NCBI RefSeq assembly: GCF_900105865.1
Contig: NZ_LT629804.1
Coordinates: 1,488,001-1,552,000, forward strand
Reading direction: 5' to 3'
Length of the DNA stretch: 64,000 nucleotides
DNA from: Arcanobacterium phocae
GTDB taxonomy: Bacteria > Actinomycetota > Actinomycetes > Actinomycetales > Actinomycetaceae
The position numbers and the translations under genes were made by a program. Under the pieces are notes generated by a model. The model was not told where the DNA came from, made no database searches, and saw only the letters and a program-made list of their open reading frames with translations. Positions 1 through 9,148 of this stretch are shown here, one piece after another; within the stretch, counting starts at the first letter, position 1, and each line of letters begins with the position of its first letter.

Positions 1-381
1 CGGGTTCGTCGTCAGCTGACTTGGGATGCAGACCAGCTACGCGCATTCGATCTGCAATGGCATGATTTACGTCCAGACATATCGATTGTCAACCGTCTTG
101 ATGCGGCTGGGCAAGTCGATCGGTTGTTTGATCACGACGACGTTCTCCGCGCAATGCACACAGCACCTGTTGATACCAGAGCATTCTTCCGTAGCGAGTT
201 GCTAAAACATTATGGTTCCGATCTTCTTACGCTGGGATGGACATCAGCACAACTAGCCACTCCTACTGGACCGCAGCGATTGAACTTTAACGAACCGCAG
301 TATCCGAACCAACATCAGATCCGCGATTTCTTTACCTCGTCGCGAAGTGCTATGTCTACTATTGATACGTTTACTATGTGA
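1..381 (+). CDS. dop: Depupylase/deamidase Dop, C-terminal part
   Basis: The open frame runs in from the left edge, so only the last 126 residues are present. The visible part has the family's C-terminal character: a DLQWHDL stretch followed by APVDTRAFFRSELL, which matches the conserved 'DTRA.fRg' segment of Dop/PafA glutamine-synthetase-fold enzymes. Dop deamidates the C-terminal Gln of Pup to Glu and can also remove Pup from substrates. It lies 15 nt upstream of pup, the usual actinobacterial order, which favours Dop over a second PafA. The active site lies outside the window and cannot be checked. Confidence 0.88.
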   Translation, partial: RVRRQLTWDADQLRAFDLQWHDLRPDISIVNRLDAAGQVDRLFDHDDVLRAMHTAPVDTRAFFRSELLKHYGSDLLTLGWTSAQLATPTGPQRLNFNEPQYPNQHQIRDFFTSSRSAMSTIDTFTM

Positions 382-396
382 TCTCGAGGAGCAACA

Positions 397-576
397 ATGA
401 GCGAACAAGAATTTATCCGTCCCCAAACCGAGTCAGTAACCGAGGATGATATCTATGCTGGACAGGGGGAAGCCGCCCCTTTTGATGTCGATGCATTATT
501 AGATGATATTGACGAGATCCTCGAAACAAACGCCTCGGCTTTTGTCCAAGGTTTTGTACAAAAGGGCGGCCAGTGA
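397..576 (+). CDS. pup: Prokaryotic ubiquitin-like protein Pup
   Basis: A 59-residue ORF with ATG at 397, preceded by GAGGAG at 385-390. It is acidic and lacks Cys, as expected of the disordered Pup family. The C-terminus FVQKGGQ is the diagnostic Pup tail. It ends in Gln, so Dop must deamidate it before PafA can attach it to substrate lysines. The central segment DVDALLDDIDEIL is the predicted helix that binds the Mpa/ARC coiled coil. The stop codon overlaps the pafA GTG start (GTGA), so the two genes are probably translationally coupled. Confidence 0.96.
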   Translation: MSEQEFIRPQTESVTEDDIYAGQGEAAPFDVDALLDDIDEILETNASAFVQGFVQKGGQ

Positions 577-1943
577 ATCGGCGTATTATCGGCCTTGAGA
601 CAGAGTACGGATTGGCGTGTTCAGACTCTCAAGGCGCCCATGTTGATATAGATCCGAGCGAGATTGCTCGAAGTCTTTTCGCCGATATGCAACAGGCGTC
701 CGGTGCTACATCAGCATTTTTAGCTAACGGTGGTCGGTTATATCTAGATGTCGGCGATCATCCAGAATATGCGACGGCAGAGTGTCAGCACATTATCGAT
801 CTTGCAAGCCAAAATCGTGCTGGCGATCAACTCCTGCGGGATATGGCGGACAAAGCTTCCGCTACCTTGGGCTATCATATCCATCTATTTAAAAATAACG
901 TTGATACAGCTTCACATTCATACGGATGTCATGAAAATTATCTGGTTCGACGACGGCGCGATTTTCTTGATCGGTTAGCAGAGCTAGTTCCGTTTTTCGT
1001 TACACGCCAGCTGCTAGTTGGTGCCGGCTATGTTCATCGTGAACCGGGCACAGTACGTTTTGAGCTTTCTCAGCGTGCCCGTCATATGCACAATTCCATT
1101 TCGACATCATCCACTCGTACCCGACCAATGATTAACACTCGTGATGAACCGCATGCAGATGCAGATAAATATCGCCGGATGCATGTGATCGTCGGGGATT
1201 CAAATATGAGTGATACGACTACTTTGCTGAAAACCGGAATGACTCATGCAGTGCTCAATGTTATGGAAGATGGTGTTCGGCTACCAGCATTTCCGTTGGC
1301 AGATCCAATGCAAGCAATCAGAAGTGTTGCCCAAGATTTGTCTGGAAATATTTTGCTACCGTTGGCTGACGGCTCTACGATTCGTGCCATTGATATTCAA
1401 CGAAAGATATTCGATACTGTTCTTGAGCACTATACTCGTCAGGGATGGCTCGCTGGTCTCGATAAAACTACACGGTATGTTTTTGACTTATGGGGCCGTG
1501 CTCTTGATGCGTTTGCAACGAGTAATTTTTCAACGGTGCATACTGAAATCGAGTGGATTGCGAAATACGAACTGATCACTCGCTATCGCCACCGGCATAA
1601 CGTTGCCCTCAGTGACGATCGAATTACCCGTCTTGAACTGGCGTGGCACGATATCTCTGCAGGCGGACTACGCGACAGATTAGAACAGATAGGGATTCTC
1701 GCACGTCGAACTACACCCTCGATGATTCAAAGTGCTCTCGATTGGGCACCGAATGATTCGCGGGCGTTTATTCGTGCAAAGTTTATTCAGGCTGCACATC
1801 GTCATCATCGCGACTATGCAGTCGATTGGGGACTGGTGCGTTTGTTTAACGATGGAAGCGGAACGACGATATCTTTGACCGATCCGTTTGCCCCGGAAAA
1901 TGGAGCTGTTGACTCATTAATCGAATCTATGGAGAAGCAATGA
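573..1943 (+). CDS. pafA: Pup--protein ligase PafA
   Basis: 456 residues with a GTG start overlapping the pup stop by 4 nt. The N-terminus RRIIGLETEYGLAC contains the GxETEYG signature of the PafA/Dop glutamine-synthetase-like fold, whose Glu residues bind Mg-ATP. The length fits PafA (about 450-480) rather than Dop (about 500). The enzyme uses ATP to activate deamidated Pup and forms an isopeptide bond with target lysines. In many actinobacteria prcB and prcA sit between pup and pafA. Here the genes are directly joined, which suggests that pupylation serves a proteasome-independent role or that the proteasome genes lie elsewhere. Confidence 0.95.
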   Translation: MNRRIIGLETEYGLACSDSQGAHVDIDPSEIARSLFADMQQASGATSAFLANGGRLYLDVGDHPEYATAECQHIIDLASQNRAGDQLLRDMADKASATLGYHIHLFKNNVDTASHSYGCHENYLVRRRRDFLDRLAELVPFFVTRQLLVGAGYVHREPGTVRFELSQRARHMHNSISTSSTRTRPMINTRDEPHADADKYRRMHVIVGDSNMSDTTTLLKTGMTHAVLNVMEDGVRLPAFPLADPMQAIRSVAQDLSGNILLPLADGSTIRAIDIQRKIFDTVLEHYTRQGWLAGLDKTTRYVFDLWGRALDAFATSNFSTVHTEIEWIAKYELITRYRHRHNVALSDDRITRLELAWHDISAGGLRDRLEQIGILARRTTPSMIQSALDWAPNDSRAFIRAKFIQAAHRHHRDYAVDWGLVRLFNDGSGTTISLTDPFAPENGAVDSLIESMEKQ

Positions 1944-2809
1944 ACAAGGTGTTAGCTGCGGCGATGGCAGTTGTGGCATTCTTCGTCGGCATAGGCATAT
2001 CAACATTGTGGTGGCGGTCGAGCAACAATGTGCCAGAATTTTCAATGCACGTTGAAGGGAACTTTGGTGCCGCAGTAACAGTAACGACGACGGGACATCC
2101 AACTACTGAAAAGCAATCAATTAAAGAATTGATCAGTGGCGACGGTCGCACGATTCGAGCTGATGAGCAAGTTCTTATGCGTGCAACTAAATTTAATGCC
2201 CAAGGTGACGAATGGTCACAGGTAGCTGATCTACCCACGATAGTCAGTGGCGTTGCAACCTCCGAATCAGTTGGAAAATTAGCCGACGTCGTCGTCGGTA
2301 AAAAAGAAGGATCGCGACTGGCCGTCGTCCGTCCCGTAGATGGGCGAGTGTCAATCACCATCGTCGATATTTTGCCATCACGAATTATAGGTGAGCCGCA
2401 ATCGCAAAAAACTGATGTTCAAGTACCTGATGTGACTGCGACTGAAGATGGAATTCCAGTTGTGGGAAAAATGGACGGTGCGATTGACAATGTTCAAGTA
2501 ACGCCCGTTATCGCAGGATCTGGTGCTCAAGTATCGGAGGACGACGTCGTTTATGCAAATTATATATTGGCGAAAACCGATGGAACCGAAATCGAAAATA
2601 CTTTTACCAACGGCAATCCACCAGCGTATATTGCTGTCAACGAGGTCTTCGCAGGCTTACAAGCTGGGTTAGTAGACCAACGTGTCGGTTCGCGAATTGC
2701 TGTTGCTGTCCCGTCTGCGCAGGCGCAGGGGGATTCCGATGTTGTTATAGTGATTGACATTTTGGCACTCGCTGATAAACAACCCACTAGTAAATCGACG
2801 AATGTGTGA
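1940..2809 (+). CDS. Membrane-anchored FKBP-type peptidyl-prolyl isomerase-like protein
   Basis: 289 residues starting with an ATG that overlaps the pafA stop (ATGA). A hydrophobic segment at about residues 4-25 has no lipobox cysteine, so it is probably a signal anchor. The C-terminal part (about 195-280) resembles an FKBP domain: a VYANYILAKTDGTEIENTF strand region, then GLQAGLVDQRVGSRIAVAVP and a closing hydrophobic strand VVIVIDILAL. The middle (about 50-180) looks like a degenerate copy. FKBP proteins isomerise Xaa-Pro bonds and assist folding of exported proteins. An FKBP gene downstream of pafA is a recurrent actinobacterial arrangement. Catalytic activity is uncertain because several FKBP aromatic pocket residues are not evident. 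Confidence 0.75.
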   Translation: MNKVLAAAMAVVAFFVGIGISTLWWRSSNNVPEFSMHVEGNFGAAVTVTTTGHPTTEKQSIKELISGDGRTIRADEQVLMRATKFNAQGDEWSQVADLPTIVSGVATSESVGKLADVVVGKKEGSRLAVVRPVDGRVSITIVDILPSRIIGEPQSQKTDVQVPDVTATEDGIPVVGKMDGAIDNVQVTPVIAGSGAQVSEDDVVYANYILAKTDGTEIENTFTNGNPPAYIAVNEVFAGLQAGLVDQRVGSRIAVAVPSAQAQGDSDVVIVIDILALADKQPTSKSTNV

Positions 2810-2854
2810 CTATATGATTATCCTGTCATGCTCTCGAAATTCAAAGGAGAACCT

Positions 2855-3718
2855 GTGCTAACCTCGATTCCTTCGCCTCCGCAGTCAGTGTGGATGCTTG
2901 GTCCTATCCCGATTCGTGCCTATGCGATGTTTATCCTTGCTGGGATCCTCATCGCGTGGTATCTGGGTGATAAAAGATATGTCAAAAAGGGCGGACCGGA
3001 AAACGTCTCTGAAGATGTTGCTATGTGGGTGGTTTTAGCGGGAATTCTTGGTGCTCGAATCTATCACGTCATTACATCCCCAGCCGCCTACTTCGGTGAA
3101 CACGGGGATTGGACGAAAATCTTTCGAATCTGGGAAGGTGGGCTTGGGATTTGGGGAGCTGTCCTGTTTGGCTCAGTCGCTGCCTGGCTCGTGTTACGGC
3201 GTAAGAATTTGCGATTCGGTCCATTTGCGGATGCCTTTATTCCAGGAGTTATGCTCGCGCAGGCAATCGGGCGCCTGGGAAATTATTTCAACCAAGAGCT
3301 CTTCGGCGCACCTACGGATCTGCCGTGGGGGCTTGAGATAGACAGCGCGCATCTGCCTGCCGGATATGCACCGGGGACAACGTTCCATCCAACATTTTTG
3401 TATGAACTGCTGTGGTGTCTTGCCGGGTTCTTTGTTCTGTTGGCAGCCGAACGAAAGTTTAGGCTTCGCGGGGGAGAGCTCCTTGCGCTTTATATTGTGA
3501 TTTACACCTTGGGGCGCGTATGGATCGAGGCGTTACGAATCGATGATGCCACCCTGATTTTGGGTTTACGGCTCAATATTTGGACCTCTATCATCGTGTG
3601 CTTGGGCGGAATAATTGCATTGGTGTGGCGCAAGCGAGTACTCACGGCACAACCAGAAAATGCAGATATTTTTCTCGGTAAAGAACAAGGGACAGACGAA
3701 CCGAAAGTAATCAGGTAG
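2855..3718 (+). CDS. lgt: Prolipoprotein diacylglyceryl transferase
   Basis: 287 residues from GTG 2855. This start is chosen because AAAGGAGA (2843-2850) sits just upstream and the encoded LTSIPSPPQSVW is the usual Lgt N-terminus; an ATG at 2828 would add nine atypical residues. Several membrane helices are visible. The motif AQAIGRLGNYFNQELFG contains the invariant Lgt signature (GRxGNxxNxE). Lgt transfers diacylglycerol from phosphatidylglycerol to the lipobox cysteine, the first step of lipoprotein maturation. Its substrates in this window include the lipoproteins at 11680 and 62362, and Lnt for the last step is at 55076. Confidence 0.96.
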   Translation: MLTSIPSPPQSVWMLGPIPIRAYAMFILAGILIAWYLGDKRYVKKGGPENVSEDVAMWVVLAGILGARIYHVITSPAAYFGEHGDWTKIFRIWEGGLGIWGAVLFGSVAAWLVLRRKNLRFGPFADAFIPGVMLAQAIGRLGNYFNQELFGAPTDLPWGLEIDSAHLPAGYAPGTTFHPTFLYELLWCLAGFFVLLAAERKFRLRGGELLALYIVIYTLGRVWIEALRIDDATLILGLRLNIWTSIIVCLGGIIALVWRKRVLTAQPENADIFLGKEQGTDEPKVIR

Positions 3719-3728
3719 GATTAGGGTT

Positions 3729-5150
3729 ATGCGTAAAGCCAAGATTGTATGTACTTTAGGTCCGGCGGTTAACTCCAAGGACCAAATTCTCGAACTCGTA
3801 AAAGCAGGTATGAATGTAGCCCGCATCAATGCTTCTCACGGTTCTCACGAAGAACATGAGGAACGAATTGATTGGGTACGTCAAGCCTCTGAAGAATTGC
3901 GTAAACCTGTCGCAGTTCTTGTTGATCTTCAAGGGCCAAAGATCCGCTTGGGTCGTTTTGCTGAAGGTCCGGTTCTTCTCGAAAGCGGAGATATCTTCAC
4001 CATCACAACAGACGATATTCTGGGAGACAAAGATCGGGTATCTACCACATTTAAGGGTCTGCCGGGAGATTGCTCTGAAGGTGACCTGATTTTGATTGAT
4101 GACGGCAAGGTGCAAGTGCGCGTACTGTCCGTCGAGGGATCCGATGTGCGCACTCAGGTGTTGGTTGGCGGCACAGTGTCCAACAACAAGGGCGTTAACC
4201 TTCCTGGAGTAGCAGTCTCAGTTCCGGCCTTGTCCGAAAAAGATAAAGAAGATCTTGAGTGGGGTCTTGAATACGGTGCAGACCTCATTGCATTGTCTTT
4301 CGTGCGTTCCCCGAGGGATATTGAGGATGTCCATGAGATCATGGATCGCGTAGGACGTCGCATCCCAGTCATTGCAAAGATTGAAAAGCCACAGGCTGTG
4401 AGCGTGCTCGAAGACATCGTGCGCGCATTCGACGGCCTGATGGTTGCTCGTGGTGACTTGGGTGTGGAACTGCCACTCCAGCAGGTTCCTATTGTGCAAA
4501 AACGCGCAATTACTATTGCTCGTCGTAATGCTAAGCCAGTTATCGTGGCAACTCAGGTGCTTGAGTCCATGATTTCTTCACCAACGCCAACCCGTGCGGA
4601 GACCTCTGACTGTGCAAACGCCATTCTTGACGGTGCTGATGCAGTTATGCTCTCTGGCGAGACATCCGTCGGCAAGTATCCGATCATGTGTGTCCAGACG
4701 ATGGCTTCTATTATTGAATACACCGAGGAACACGGCATTGAGTCCATTCCACGAATTGCTAATTTGCACCGTACTCGAAATGGCGTTATCACGAAGTCTG
4801 CAATGGATATTGGTGAAGCTATCGGCGTGAAATTTATCGCCGTCTTTACTTCGTCAGGTCAAACTGCACGGCGTATGTCCCGATTGCGTGGCCGTATTCC
4901 GCTCGTTGTGTTTACCGATAATGAAGAAGTTCAGCGTCAATTGGCGCTATCTTGGGGTCTAGAGACGCTGACGCTATCTCAAGTTTCGTCGACGGACGAA
5001 ATGGTGGATCAAGTGGATGACGTCCTGCACAAGGAAGGTTTCGCTGTTGACGGTGATCGAGTGGTTATCGTATCCGGTATGCCACCGGGGGTCGTTGGCT
5101 CCACTAACACAATCCGGATCCATAAGATGGGTGAGACGCGCCGTCGATAG
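3729..5150 (+). CDS. pyk: Pyruvate kinase
   Basis: 473 residues with ATG at 3729, 10 nt after lgt. It begins RKAKIVCTLGPA and carries the active-site region KIEKPQAV (catalytic Lys and Glu) followed by VARGDLGVELP, then the signature VATQVLESMI. The order is a TIM-barrel A domain interrupted by the B domain (about residues 70-165), then the C-terminal allosteric domain. It converts phosphoenolpyruvate and ADP to pyruvate and ATP in the cytosol. The lgt-pyk adjacency is common in actinobacteria. Confidence 0.97.
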   Translation: MRKAKIVCTLGPAVNSKDQILELVKAGMNVARINASHGSHEEHEERIDWVRQASEELRKPVAVLVDLQGPKIRLGRFAEGPVLLESGDIFTITTDDILGDKDRVSTTFKGLPGDCSEGDLILIDDGKVQVRVLSVEGSDVRTQVLVGGTVSNNKGVNLPGVAVSVPALSEKDKEDLEWGLEYGADLIALSFVRSPRDIEDVHEIMDRVGRRIPVIAKIEKPQAVSVLEDIVRAFDGLMVARGDLGVELPLQQVPIVQKRAITIARRNAKPVIVATQVLESMISSPTPTRAETSDCANAILDGADAVMLSGETSVGKYPIMCVQTMASIIEYTEEHGIESIPRIANLHRTRNGVITKSAMDIGEAIGVKFIAVFTSSGQTARRMSRLRGRIPLVVFTDNEEVQRQLALSWGLETLTLSQVSSTDEMVDQVDDVLHKEGFAVDGDRVVIVSGMPPGVVGSTNTIRIHKMGETRRR

Positions 5151-5232
5151 GAAATTGGATTTTGTGATTCTTACCGTGTTCGTGTAAGATCGCAGGGCGG
5201 CGATAATTCGTGTAGAATCATTGTTGTCCAAC

Positions 5233-5314
5233 GCTCCTGTGGTGGAATTGGCAGACACACAGCACTCAAAATGCTGCGCCGAAAGGCATGAGGGTTCGAG
5301 TCCCTCCGGGAGCA
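5233..5314 (+). tRNA. tRNA-Leu (anticodon CAA)
   Basis: An 82-nt cloverleaf. The acceptor stem GCTCCTG pairs with CGGGAGC (one G-T wobble) and the discriminator is A. The anticodon stem CAGCA/TGCTG encloses the loop CTCAAAA, giving anticodon CAA, which reads the UUG leucine codon. The T arm contains GGGTTCGAGTCCC. A long variable arm marks it as a class II tRNA, consistent with Leu. CCA is not encoded; TTTT follows closely. A TAGAAT hexamer at 5213-5218 could be the -10 element. Confidence 0.96.
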
Positions 5315-5383
5315 CTTTTATTTGCGTGAAGGCGCGCAACTAGGCGTTTCATTGTTAACAGTTTGTTTGCCAAGGAGGCAGCC

Positions 5384-6013
5384 GTGGAACCAGTAATAGA
5401 TAATTCTCAGTTTGAGGATTTAGAACAAGGTACTAATCCACGCGAAGTCCGCGCCATTGTTGTGGAAGACGAAACACTGATCCGCTTGGATATCGTGGAA
5501 ACATTACGCGAAGCAGGTTTCGACGTCGTTGCTGAAGGCTCAAACGGAGAAGAAGCAATCGCGTTGGCTACTGAATACGAACCTGATTTGATGGTCATGG
5601 ACGTGAAGATGCCTGGTCTCGATGGCGTTTCCGCTGCGGAGAAGATCTTGGCTAAGCAACGATGCGCAATTGTCATGCTTACCGCTTTTTCCCAAAAAGA
5701 AATCGTGGATCGGGCACGAGACGCTGGTGCGATGGCGTTCTTGGTTAAGCCATTTAGCCCGCATGATCTGTTACCAGCGATCGAGATTGCGCTATCGCGT
5801 CACCAAGAGATCGTCTCACTTGAAGCAGAAGTCTCTTCATTAGCTGAGCAGTTTGAAACTCGCAAACGCATTGATCGTGCCAAGGGCCTATTGCAGGACA
5901 AAATGGGTCTGACAGAGCCTGAAGCTTTCCGTTGGATACAAAAGACATCCATGAATCGCCGGCTCACTATGCGTGAGGTTGCCGACGCTGTTATTGACCA
6001 GGTTGGCGAATAA
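5384..6013 (+). CDS. pdtaR: ANTAR-domain response regulator (PdtaR-like)
   Basis: 209 residues from GTG 5384, chosen because AAGGAGG (5372-5378) lies 5 nt upstream; an in-frame TTG at 5363 has no such site. A receiver domain (about residues 20-135) shows VVEDETLIR, the phospho-acceptor Asp in LMVMDVKMPG, the Thr in MLTAFS and the Lys in LVKPFS. A C-terminal ANTAR domain (about 145-205) has the IDRAKGLLQDKMGLTEPEAF signature. ANTAR proteins bind paired RNA hairpins in mRNA leaders and act as antiterminators. No partner histidine kinase gene is nearby. The 3' end overlaps the convergent thioesterase gene by 23 bp. Confidence 0.92.
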   Translation: MEPVIDNSQFEDLEQGTNPREVRAIVVEDETLIRLDIVETLREAGFDVVAEGSNGEEAIALATEYEPDLMVMDVKMPGLDGVSAAEKILAKQRCAIVMLTAFSQKEIVDRARDAGAMAFLVKPFSPHDLLPAIEIALSRHQEIVSLEAEVSSLAEQFETRKRIDRAKGLLQDKMGLTEPEAFRWIQKTSMNRRLTMREVADAVIDQVGE

Positions 6014-6392
6014 ACACACACGTCATTCGGCCAGTTGCAGTAAGCATATTGTTCGCATCGTAGATATCTACCTGTGCAACTAGTGTCTTTTTTGTCAGCT
6101 TGATAACCTGCGCATGGGCTTGCGCGGATGCTGTTGTATTCGGTGCTAGTTGCGAGATATTTAATTCTGTTCCGACTGCGATGCGCGCCACGGGTGCGTT
6201 GAGCTGAGCGAGGCGCGATGCGGCATCTTCAACCAAGAACGCATTAGCTCCACCATGTAACACGCCAAAGGGCTGAGTGTTTCCCAAAACAGGTAGTGTT
6301 TCAATAACATCTTGTTTGGTAGCAGTTGTGATAACTGCGCCTAGCCGGCCGGCAAGTTCGTCGTCGTGAATTTCGGTAACAGAATTGATCAT
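5991..6392 (-). CDS. PaaI-type hotdog-fold thioesterase
   Basis: 133 residues from the ATG at 6392; an upstream in-frame start at 6488 would run into polA and is rejected. The hotdog-fold motif LHGGANAFLVEDAAS, with the HGG turn and the helix that follows, is typical of the PaaI/ComA/YbgC-like acyl-CoA thioesterases, as is the total length. The likely reaction is hydrolysis of an acyl- or aryl-CoA ester in the cytosol; the substrate cannot be told from sequence. It is divergent from polA and convergent with the ANTAR regulator. Confidence 0.85.
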   Translation of the reverse strand: MINSVTEIHDDELAGRLGAVITTATKQDVIETLPVLGNTQPFGVLHGGANAFLVEDAASRLAQLNAPVARIAVGTELNISQLAPNTTASAQAHAQVIKLTKKTLVAQVDIYDANNMLTATGRMTCVFIRQPGQ

Positions 6393-6419
6393 GATGACAA
6401 GTCTACCTGTTAGAAGAAA

Positions 6420-6451
6420 CTGTCGGTATAACCCGGTAGGCTTAGTACGTG
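6420..6451 (+). promoter_or_regulatory. Putative PafBC/RecA-NDp-type promoter of polA (leaderless)
   Basis: TGTCGG at 6421-6426, 10 nt, then TAGGCT at 6437-6442 and the polA GTG six nt later. This matches the RecA-NDp/PafBC motif known from mycobacteria (TTGTCRGTG-N8-TANNNT) at 7 of 9 upstream positions with the exact spacing. The start codon falls where transcription should begin, so the mRNA is probably leaderless. The same layout occurs before uvrB and uvrA. Confidence 0.7.
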
Positions 6452-9148
6452 ACTGAAAATACGATGCTTCTTCTCGACGGCCATTCAATGGCGTTCCGTT
6501 CCTTCTTCGCGTTGCCGGCAGATTCGTTCCGAACCGCGCAAGGCCAATACACTAACGCAGTTCATGGCTTCGTTAATACGCTTCTGCGTCTTATTCATGA
6601 CTATCAGCCAACTCATATCGCGGTGGCTTTTGATCTACCAGGCGGAACATTCCGTACCCGAGAATATGGTGAATACAAAGGCGGACGGGCAAAAACCCCA
6701 GAAGAGTTCAAGGGACAAATCGGGGTAATCCAAGAAGTGCTCGACGTGATGGGTATTTCGTGGTTCACCTATGATGACTATGAAGCAGACGATATCGTTG
6801 CTACGCTTTCAGCACGCGCCGAAGAGGCTGGCATGAGAGTCTATATTGCGTCCGGAGATAAAGATTCATATCAGCTGGTGACAGACCAAACCTCGGTGGT
6901 CTATCCGATGCCACGTTCACAAATGCTTCTACTTGACCCCGATGGTGTTGCCGAGCGCAGTGGTGTGAGACCTGAACGGTATTCTGATTTAGCGGCGCTA
7001 GTTGGAGAAAAGGCAGACAATCTGCCGGGAGTTCCTGGAGTTGGGCCGAAGACGGCAGCAAAGTGGCTGGCGCAGTATGGCGATTTAGCAGGTTTGCTAG
7101 AACACGCTGATGAAATTAAAGGAAAAGCTGGACAAGCTTTGCGTGATCACAGTGACGATGTACGTCGCAACCGCCGGCTCAACCAACTGATTCGCGATCT
7201 TGATCTGGTCACCGATATTGACACGCTTAAACCACGTGGAGTTGACCGAACCGCGTTGCACGAGTTGTTCGATACGCTTGATTTTACAACAGTGCGTGCG
7301 CGTGTGTTGCAAGAGCTACCAGCCCGCGATGGCTCGGATGAAACGAACGATACGAGTGAACCATCAGTTCGCGACGTGCACGTTGTGAGTGAATCAATGG
7401 CCGAGTTTGCACAGGCTCACAGCGCCCCGTATTCGATTGTAATTGACGGCAGTGGAAAGCCAGGCGAAGGTAACGTCAGCCGGTTTGCGCTCGGAGCTGG
7501 AGATGGCTACGTTTTTGTTGGCGATGTCGCAACACTGTCTGATGATGATTCGCGTGTGTTGGGCCAGATTTTAGAAGACCCGGAGATTGCGGTATTCGGC
7601 CACGGTATGAAGGCGCAGATTCACGCATGGGCTGCCGAAGGCTATGCGCTTAGTGGAATTTCGGCAGACACCGAAATTGATGCCTACCTCTTGCATCCCG
7701 ATCAACGCTCATATGATTTTGCGGAACTCGTCCAGCGCTATCTGGCTATCGATCTCACCGGTAGCGCCACCGATACCTTAGGCATCGGCCTTGACGGTGA
7801 GCTCGTTGGCGATGATATTGGCCGGCGAGCCATTGCACTCCATGATCTTCGCGATGCATTTAGCAGCGAACTTGATCTTCATCATGCTAGCGAAACGCTC
7901 GTGGAAATGGAGCTACGGGTAACAGAGGTGTTAGCCCGGATGGAACAGCGCGGAGTTGGCGTTGACGTTGACCAACTCGATATTTTGCACAGCGATTTTG
8001 ACAGTAAAGTGAATAACGCTGCCGAGCGAGCATGGGATGCTATCGGAGACAATTCGGTGAATCTGTCTAGCCCCAAACAGCTACAGGCAGTGTTGTTTGA
8101 TCAGCTGAACCTACCAAAGACGAAGAAAACGAAGTCTGGCTACACCACGAATGCGGATGCGTTGGCCGGTTTGTTGGCCAAAATTAGTATGCGTGAAGAC
8201 GATCAGGCTATTGCCGGACAAGAGTTTTTGACGGCATTACTTGATCATCGAGATGCCATCAAACTACGTCAATCGGTTGAAGGACTCCAGCGTTCCGTCC
8301 AACCAGATCGCCGTATTCGCACTACTTATCAGCAGACCGTGGCAGCAACTGGCAGGCTGTCGTCCACTGATCCGAATTTGCAAAATATTCATGCCCGTAC
8401 CGAAGAAGGCCAACGGATTCGGGAAGTGTTTGTCCCCGGTGCTGGATTCGATTACTTGATGACGGCGGACTATTCGCAGATTGAAATGCGCTTGATGGCT
8501 CATCTTTCAGGTGACCAAGAACTGATTGATGCCTTTAATCATGGAGCCGATCTGCACCGGTATGTTGCTGGACGCGTCTATGGGGTAGCGGAAACTGATG
8601 TTACGTCGGCCCAACGGTCAAAGATCAAGGCGATGTCCTACGGGCTAGTCTATGGTCTATCGGCTTTTGGCTTGTCTGCACAGTTAAAGATTCCGGTACC
8701 AGAAGCACAAAACCTGATGGATGGATATTTTTCTCGGTTCGGACGGGTCAAAGAGTATCTTGATGGATTAGTGGCTCAAGCGCGGAAAGATGGGTATACC
8801 GAAACCATTATGGGTCGCCGGCGCTATTTGCCGGAGCTTTCGTCTGCTAACCGTCAGGTACGTGAATCTGCCGAACGCATGGCGCTGAATGCACCTATCC
8901 AAGGCTCGGCTGCCGATATTATCAAGATCGCTATGCTCAATGTGGAAGCAGAATTAGCTCGTGCTGGTTTGTCCTCACGAGTACTCCTTCAGGTGCATGA
9001 CGAACTCGTGCTGGAGGTTGTTGCTGCGGAAGCTGAAGCCGTCGAAAGCATCGTGCGTAAGGAGATGGGGGATGCGTGGCCAGGACTCTCTGTACCTTTA
9101 TCGGTAGGAGTAGGTATCGGCCGGAACTGGCGTGCTGCGGCTCACTAA
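6449..9148 (+). CDS. polA: DNA polymerase I
   Basis: 899 residues with a GTG start. Domain order is an N-terminal 5'-3' exonuclease (about 1-290), a 3'-5' exonuclease-like domain (about 310-490) and a family A polymerase domain (about 500-899). Visible motifs include DYSQIEMRLMAHLSGD (motif A, about 672), the O-helix region RSKIKAMSYGLVYGLSAFG and QVHDELVLEV (motif C, about 847). The middle domain lacks clear DEDD residues, as in many actinobacterial Pol I enzymes, so proofreading is doubtful. It removes RNA primers and fills repair gaps, including after UvrABC incision. The upstream motif suggests DNA-damage induction. Confidence 0.97.
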   Translation: MTENTMLLLDGHSMAFRSFFALPADSFRTAQGQYTNAVHGFVNTLLRLIHDYQPTHIAVAFDLPGGTFRTREYGEYKGGRAKTPEEFKGQIGVIQEVLDVMGISWFTYDDYEADDIVATLSARAEEAGMRVYIASGDKDSYQLVTDQTSVVYPMPRSQMLLLDPDGVAERSGVRPERYSDLAALVGEKADNLPGVPGVGPKTAAKWLAQYGDLAGLLEHADEIKGKAGQALRDHSDDVRRNRRLNQLIRDLDLVTDIDTLKPRGVDRTALHELFDTLDFTTVRARVLQELPARDGSDETNDTSEPSVRDVHVVSESMAEFAQAHSAPYSIVIDGSGKPGEGNVSRFALGAGDGYVFVGDVATLSDDDSRVLGQILEDPEIAVFGHGMKAQIHAWAAEGYALSGISADTEIDAYLLHPDQRSYDFAELVQRYLAIDLTGSATDTLGIGLDGELVGDDIGRRAIALHDLRDAFSSELDLHHASETLVEMELRVTEVLARMEQRGVGVDVDQLDILHSDFDSKVNNAAERAWDAIGDNSVNLSSPKQLQAVLFDQLNLPKTKKTKSGYTTNADALAGLLAKISMREDDQAIAGQEFLTALLDHRDAIKLRQSVEGLQRSVQPDRRIRTTYQQTVAATGRLSSTDPNLQNIHARTEEGQRIREVFVPGAGFDYLMTADYSQIEMRLMAHLSGDQELIDAFNHGADLHRYVAGRVYGVAETDVTSAQRSKIKAMSYGLVYGLSAFGLSAQLKIPVPEAQNLMDGYFSRFGRVKEYLDGLVAQARKDGYTETIMGRRRYLPELSSANRQVRESAERMALNAPIQGSAADIIKIAMLNVEAELARAGLSSRVLLQVHDELVLEVVAAEAEAVESIVRKEMGDAWPGLSVPLSVGVGIGRNWRAAAH

